NCBI GenBank assembly: GCA_002420115.1
Contig: DIHK01000007.1
Location: 170,601-234,600, forward strand
Length of the DNA stretch: 64,000 nucleotides
Source: Nitrospira sp. UBA5698
GTDB taxonomy: Bacteria; Nitrospirota; Nitrospiria; Nitrospirales; Nitrospiraceae
Reading direction: 5' to 3'
Made by a program: the position numbers and the translations under genes. Below the pieces are notes generated by a model, which searched no databases, was not told where the DNA came from, and worked only from the letters and a program-made list of their open reading frames with translations. Shown one piece after another: positions 60,029 to 64,000 of the stretch. Within the stretch, counting starts at the first letter, position 1. The number at the start of each line of letters is the position of its first letter.

Positions 60029-61003
60029 TCAGCGCGTCCGGTGCGCTTCCGCCGTTTTCTTCTTCGGTGCCGACGGAGCTGAGGCTTTGCTGGCCTTCAA
60101 GGCTTTGATTTCATCTGTCCGCTGGCGGAGTTCCTTCTTGACCAGCGTGGCTTCTTTCTTCAGCGTCGCAATCTCGGAATCTTTCAGTTTGTTGGCCTCC
60201 CGCGCTGCTCGGAGCTCGTCCAGCTTTCTGTTGAGCAATTCATCGGTGCTCAATTGGAGTGCGTCTGCTTCGGTCCTCGTGTGGGCTGAGGTTCCTGAAG
60301 GATCAAGAAGGGCCTCGTCGTCCCGCGCCGGAATGGTTTCTGCGACCTGAGTACTCGCTACGGATAAGGCAGCGTCTTTTGGAACGTCGGTTGCGACAAC
60401 CGAGCCAGGTGCCGAAGCCTTAGCAATCGCCTGGTAGTCGATCACCAGGGTCGTGGCTCCCTTTCCCATCGCAACAAAGGAAGGGGCCTTTTCGATACGA
60501 GCGGCAGTTGGAAGAGAGAATCTCTGCCTCTTGTTCGCTTGTGCGGAAGCGATCGTCAGATAGAGGGACCCCTTGTGCACATAGAGGGTGCCCGCTGTGG
60601 GTTCAGCGCCTGACCCTGCCGATGAAAACACCTTGAAACCGACAATCTGCTCCGGTTTCGCTTCTGATAGACCTTGGGCTAGCAGGGGAGCAAGAAACTC
60701 GGCGTCTTCATCGCTGAATACTCTCATCGGCTTGCTGCCACTGGCGGGCATGTTGGATAACGGTTTGGTGACGTCCTCGATTACCACTCCTTTGACGACC
60801 GTGCGGATGGTCATCTGGTCGATCATCGCAGGATGGCTCGCTTCAAACGACCAATCGGCGATGTCTTTGAGATAGACGGATCCCTTCGTGGTTTTCGCAA
60901 CTTTTGATTCTCCTGAGAGTGTGGAGCATCCGGTCACGATCAAATTGATGGCTAGAAAGGCCCCGGCATACTGAGCACCGCGGAGGCTCAACCGTGCGTA
61001 CAT
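60029..61003 (-). CDS. Lipoprotein with C-terminal coiled coil
   Basis: ATG 61003 after AAGGAG; the longer frame to 61045 lacks a ribosome site. About 324 residues. Signal peptide with lipobox (INLIVTGC, lipid on the cysteine) followed by a globular beta-rich domain (VYLKDIADWSFEASHPAMID, GTLYVHKGSLYLTIASAQAN) and a C-terminal helix of heptads (LLNRKLDELRAAREANKLKD) ending in basic KKKTAEAHRTR. Probably an envelope scaffold. Convergent with the exonuclease gene. No family recognised. Confidence 0.7.
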   Translation of the reverse strand: MYARLSLRGAQYAGAFLAINLIVTGCSTLSGESKVAKTTKGSVYLKDIADWSFEASHPAMIDQMTIRTVVKGVVIEDVTKPLSNMPASGSKPMRVFSDEDAEFLAPLLAQGLSEAKPEQIVGFKVFSSAGSGAEPTAGTLYVHKGSLYLTIASAQANKRQRFSLPTAARIEKAPSFVAMGKGATTLVIDYQAIAKASAPGSVVATDVPKDAALSVASTQVAETIPARDDEALLDPSGTSAHTRTEADALQLSTDELLNRKLDELRAAREANKLKDSEIATLKKEATLVKKELRQRTDEIKALKASKASAPSAPKKKTAEAHRTR

Positions 61004-61091
61004 AGGAAGTCTCCTTCTGCTTGTTCTATTCTCAAGAAGTATCATGACTCTGCGATGAGGCCCATGAGTTTTCGTATTTTTGAATATTGCG

Positions 61092-61229
61092 CTACCAAAT
61101 GCCGAGGCCCATGAGCACCATACCTATGGCCAACCAACCTACGACCCCGGCAGAAATGATTGTTTCGAGCGTGATGCCAGAGTCGGGCTGGTTGGGACCG
61201 TGCTTTGAATCAGGGTCTTGGGGTTTCAT
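61092..61229 (-). CDS. Small single-pass membrane protein (45 residues)
   Basis: Below the usual gene-size cut-off. MKPQDPDSKHGPNQPDSGIT is hydrophilic, then TIISAGVVGWLAIGMVLMGL forms one membrane helix, ending GIW. Codon use is coding-like, and the overlapping plus-strand frame at 61087-61398 is its antisense. The ribosome site is weak. The N terminus is probably cytosolic or periplasmic depending on orientation. Small hydrophobic proteins of this kind are common but unnamed. Confidence 0.55.
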   Translation of the reverse strand: MKPQDPDSKHGPNQPDSGITLETIISAGVVGWLAIGMVLMGLGIW

Positions 61230-61649
61230 GACCGTTGCTAACCCGCTCCGATGCACAAAAGGATGGACGTCGAGAGTACAGCAAAGTCCATGCCTTCTTG
61301 GTGTTCAGTGGAGATGGTGGGGGGCGGTTGGTGGTTGGTTGAGATCTGTCTCTTATGGGGAGGTGCAGTCGAACAGAGAGCTTAAAGAAGCTCCCTGAGG
61401 GATTGCCATGAATCCACACGGAAAGTCATGGAGTTAGAACGGGATCACTCGTTAAGGAGGAAGCAGAGGGAGAGAAAGCCCTGCGTGAAGAAACGATTCT
61501 AAGGATGGCAAATGCGAGAAGGACCGGAGGAGCAGAGGAAAAACTTGTCAGAGAACCATCGGGCGATGCTGTCAGAAAATGTTCACTATGATGGGTGGCT
61601 GTACATAATCGAACGTGCGGGTGAGCCGGCCGTTGATCTACGCTAGACG
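61230..61649. other. Gap without a supportable gene
   Basis: The stretch upstream of miaB's 3' end and the small membrane-protein gene contains no open frame with a ribosome site or domain, and no terminator-type hairpin was seen. GC-rich with purine-rich patches. Confidence 0.35.
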
Positions 61650-62981
61650 CTATGCTCCATACAGCGTTGCAGCAGAGGCGTCAAAGATGTGTTTCGTCAT
61701 CAGTGTGCCTGGCTCGGAGTGGCCGGTCTGTTTGTCCCAAACGACCGTGATGTTTCCATCGGTTTTTCCCATGCCCTGTGTTGAGGATCTGGTTGCATCG
61801 CCTTCGATCAAGACCTCTACGGTCTTCCCGATGTAACGACGGTTGCGCTCCGCCGTAATGGCACGTTGAATCTCGAACAGCTTGGCGACCCGCTGTCCCT
61901 TCAGCTGATCCGGCACATCGTCGGCATACTTTCGTGCGGCAATCGTATTTTTCCGTTCCGAGTACTTGAAGATATAGGCGGAGTCGAGCTGGGCCTGTTC
62001 CACCAGGCGAACGGTAGCCTGGAAGTCTTCATCAGACTCGGAACAGAACCCGCAGATGATGTCCGTGGTCAGGATAATACGAGGGATCGTCATCCGAATG
62101 CGTTCAACCAATGCCAGATATTCGGCTCCCGTGTAGGTTCGCCCCATCAGCTCAAGAATCCGATCGCTTCCCGCTTGAAGCGGCAGATGAATGTGTTTGC
62201 AGATCCTTGGATGTGTGGCGATGGCCTCGATCAGTGCCGGAGGAAAGTCTTTGGGGTGTGGAGAAGTAAACCGGACTCGTTCAATACCGGGCTGGTCTGC
62301 GACGGCGCTGATGAGCCTGGCAAAGTCCCATTCTTCATGACGGTAGGAATTCACATTCTGGCCAAGCAACGTGATCTGCTTGAACCCGCGGGTTGCAGCA
62401 TCCCGAGCTTCGAGCAGGATAGATTCAGGGTCGCGAGACCGTTCACGTCCCCTGGTATAGGGAACAACACAGAAGGAGCAAAAATTGTCGCAGCCTCGCA
62501 TGACGGTGATCCAGGCATTGACCCCGTCATTGCGGTCCGGGAGGATCCCTTCATACGTCTCATACTCGGAAAGATCGAGCGCAAACCTCTTCCTCGCGAG
62601 TCCTTGTTCTTGGGCGTCCAGGGCCGTCGTCAACAGTGAAGGGAGTTGTCGGTACGAATCCGGTCCAGCCAAGACATCGATGAGAGGCTCCTTGTCAGCC
62701 AGCTCGCTTTTCAGATTCTGAGCCATGCAACCAAGCACACCGACCACCAGCGGGCGCTGCTTTTTTACTGCCTTCAGTTCGGAAAGATGGAGGTAGATCT
62801 TTTTGTGAGCATTCTCCCTGATCGCACAGGTGTTGACTAAGACCACATCGGCTCGTTCACGGTCCTCGGTGAAGACGAACCCTTCCTGTTTCAACATCGC
62901 ACGAACGAGTTCGCTGTCGGACTCGTTCATTTGACACCCGAACGTTTCGATATGAACAAGAGGAAGAGTTTTCACACTCAT
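61650..62981 (-). CDS. miaB: tRNA-2-methylthio-N6-dimethylallyladenosine synthase
   Basis: A 443-residue methylthiotransferase: N-terminal UPF0004 domain with the first cluster cysteines (ETFGCQMNESDSE, NTCAIRENAHKK, GCMAQNL), radical SAM motif MRGCDNFCSFCVVPYTRGRE, and a C-terminal TRAM domain (GKTVEVLIEGDA). It adds 2-methylthio to i6A37 in tRNAs reading UNN codons, affecting decoding fidelity. Start overlaps the mtaB stop by 4 bases (ATGA), so translation is coupled. Confidence 0.94.
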   Translation of the reverse strand: MSVKTLPLVHIETFGCQMNESDSELVRAMLKQEGFVFTEDRERADVVLVNTCAIRENAHKKIYLHLSELKAVKKQRPLVVGVLGCMAQNLKSELADKEPLIDVLAGPDSYRQLPSLLTTALDAQEQGLARKRFALDLSEYETYEGILPDRNDGVNAWITVMRGCDNFCSFCVVPYTRGRERSRDPESILLEARDAATRGFKQITLLGQNVNSYRHEEWDFARLISAVADQPGIERVRFTSPHPKDFPPALIEAIATHPRICKHIHLPLQAGSDRILELMGRTYTGAEYLALVERIRMTIPRIILTTDIICGFCSESDEDFQATVRLVEQAQLDSAYIFKYSERKNTIAARKYADDVPDQLKGQRVAKLFEIQRAITAERNRRYIGKTVEVLIEGDATRSSTQGMGKTDGNITVVWDKQTGHSEPGTLMTKHIFDASAATLYGA

Positions 62982-64000
62982 AGCAGTGCCAGAGTTGAGT
63001 TCATTGCTTGGGCCGAGGCGATATGGCCGAATCCGTAGCGGTCTGTCGCAGCGGTAATCGTCACAGGCATGATCTGATTCTGAAGATCGGCAGAGTCTGT
63101 CACCGCCACTCTCGTAAAGTTAGGAGTGGTGCCGAATCGATAGGCGCTGCGGGTTCCGGCTTCGAACAGGACCGCCACTGTCTTTCCAATTTGCTTATTG
63201 TGAAAAGCCAGCCGCTTGGCACGATCCAGTTCCAGCAACAGATCAGTACGTTTCTTTATCGATGGCGACGAGACCCGCGGTTTGAGACGGGCGGCTGCCG
63301 TGCCAGGCCTCGTGGAGTAGGGAAAGGCATGGATATACGAAAACGGAAGGTCCGTCGCGACCGCGAGGGTGTTTTGAAACGCCTTATCCGTCTCTCCCGG
63401 GAATCCTACCATCAGATCTGTTCCAAGGCCGAGGTCGGGAATCTTGGCGAATGCTCTGTCAATTAATGCACGATACTCCTTGATCGTATGGCGGCGGTTC
63501 ATGGCCTGTAAGATCTGGTCATCCCCGCTTTGCAGAGGAATGTGCAGATAGGGGCAGAACTTTTTGGATGAGGCTAGGAGGTCGAGCAATTCGTTGGTGA
63601 CGGTCGTGGGTTCGATCGACGAAATGCGAATGCGTTCAAGATCCGAGATATCATCGAGGCGGCGAAGCATCGTGAAGAAGTCAACGCCCTGCTGCCTGTA
63701 TTGGCCGATGTTCACTCCGGTCAGCACAATCTCCTTATAGCCTCCGTCCGTCAGACTCCGGACCTCGCCGAGAATATCGTCAAGCTTCCGGCTACGCTCA
63801 TGTCCCCGTGCGAACGGAATGATGCAGAAGCTGCACATGGCGCTGCAGCCGTCCTGTATCTTGAGTAAGGCCCGAGTTGAGTCGGGCTCGGCGAAGTAGG
63901 GCAGATCAAAGTCTTCGCGCGAGATCGTCTTGGTGTGGTGAACCTCCGCAGTCGGCCGTTTTTGCAATTCATGAGGAGGAGGAAGGTATGCCGGCAGGTC
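62978..64000 (-). CDS. mtaB: MtaB-type tRNA methylthiotransferase (N-terminal part outside window)
   Basis: The frame is open through the window's right edge; the visible 340 residues cover the radical SAM and TRAM domains but not the N-terminal UPF0004 domain. Motifs: IQDGCSAMCSFCIIPFARG (4Fe-4S ligands), GYKEIVLTGVNIGQY, YLHIPLQSGDDQILQAMNR and YSTRPGTAAA, all of MtaB/MiaB-like enzymes that make ms2t6A37. The TTG at 63967 is internal to the frame, not the true start. Upstream partner of miaB with a 4-base overlap. Confidence 0.9.
   Translation of the reverse strand, partial: DLPAYLPPPHELQKRPTAEVHHTKTISREDFDLPYFAEPDSTRALLKIQDGCSAMCSFCIIPFARGHERSRKLDDILGEVRSLTDGGYKEIVLTGVNIGQYRQQGVDFFTMLRRLDDISDLERIRISSIEPTTVTNELLDLLASSKKFCPYLHIPLQSGDDQILQAMNRRHTIKEYRALIDRAFAKIPDLGLGTDLMVGFPGETDKAFQNTLAVATDLPFSYIHAFPYSTRPGTAAARLKPRVSSPSIKKRTDLLLELDRAKRLAFHNKQIGKTVAVLFEAGTRSAYRFGTTPNFTRVAVTDSADLQNQIMPVTITAATDRYGFGHIASAQAMNSTLALL

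Noticed and set aside
61087..61398. Plus-strand frame of 103 codons
   Set aside because: Antisense to the 45-residue membrane protein; rare-residue composition and no ribosome site.
1..64000. CRISPR arrays, prophage or integrase genes
   Set aside because: No evenly spaced direct repeats with unique spacers, and no phage structural or integrase genes were seen.
1..64000. tRNA or rRNA genes
   Set aside because: Apart from the tmRNA no cloverleaf with the T-arm GGTTCRA pattern or rRNA segment was recognised.

Overview
The window reads as a bacterial chromosome segment from a Nitrospira-like organism (phylum Nitrospirota). That assignment is an inference from gene content and sequence style: an arsM-arsR-arsS-phosphate transporter operon, an NnrS protein, a DUF2868/DUF3482 pair, many HEAT-repeat proteins, small PilZ proteins, moderate-to-high GC and characteristic GTGAAAAGG-type intergenic repeats. 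No rRNA or tRNA gene was found; the only stable RNA recognised is tmRNA.

Layout. 1-9.8 kb: the tail of an M16 peptidase and its partner that lacks the zinc motif, an HTH/metallo-beta-lactamase fusion, a site-2 protease, a broken hicBA module, a zinc-ribbon membrane metalloprotease-like protein, an outer-membrane barrel, a lipoprotein, an OB-fold-like secreted protein and an M20 peptidase. 10-19.4 kb: cutA, an M23 peptidase, formate-THF ligase, hflKC and the arsenic operon. 19.5-32.3 kb: two solitary HicB-like genes, a helical-repeat protein, recQ, a cupredoxin/beta-propeller lipoprotein, a small zinc-ribbon protein, the DUF2868-DUF3482 pair, NnrS and a methyltransferase. 32.3-33.8 kb: ssrA (tmRNA) flanked by repeats, a truncated GIY-YIG gene and a frameshifted higBA-type module. 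33.8-41.8 kb: carbohydrate genes (GH15 hydrolase divergent from membrane-anchored otsA and otsB), a fused MFS/spermidine-synthase protein and ugd. 41.9-48.7 kb: a seven-gene minus-strand operon of five HEAT-repeat proteins, one small secreted protein and one apparent alkaline-phosphatase-fold pseudoenzyme. 48.9-64 kb: a FlgT/LPP20-like pair, an unknown hydrolase-like protein, lon, a zinc-ribbon NUDIX protein, a gene-poor 0.86 kb stretch, two PilZ proteins, a mutY-mutT-exonuclease operon, a coiled-coil lipoprotein, a 45-residue membrane protein, miaB and the end of mtaB.

How genes work together. The ars operon encodes As(III) methylation, regulation, an ArsS-type radical SAM enzyme and phosphate (possibly arsenate) transport. 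GH15, otsA and otsB form a trehalose/alpha-glucan module. mutY, the NUDIX gene and the exonuclease are translationally packed for oxidised-base repair. The strongest unusual signals are two toxin-antitoxin modules whose toxin genes are each broken by what looks like a single inserted base while the antitoxin stays open (with two further solitary antitoxin-like genes), the HEAT-repeat/pseudo-phosphatase operon, the repeat structures on both sides of ssrA, and a 124-bp palindromic MITE-like element inside the HEAT operon.
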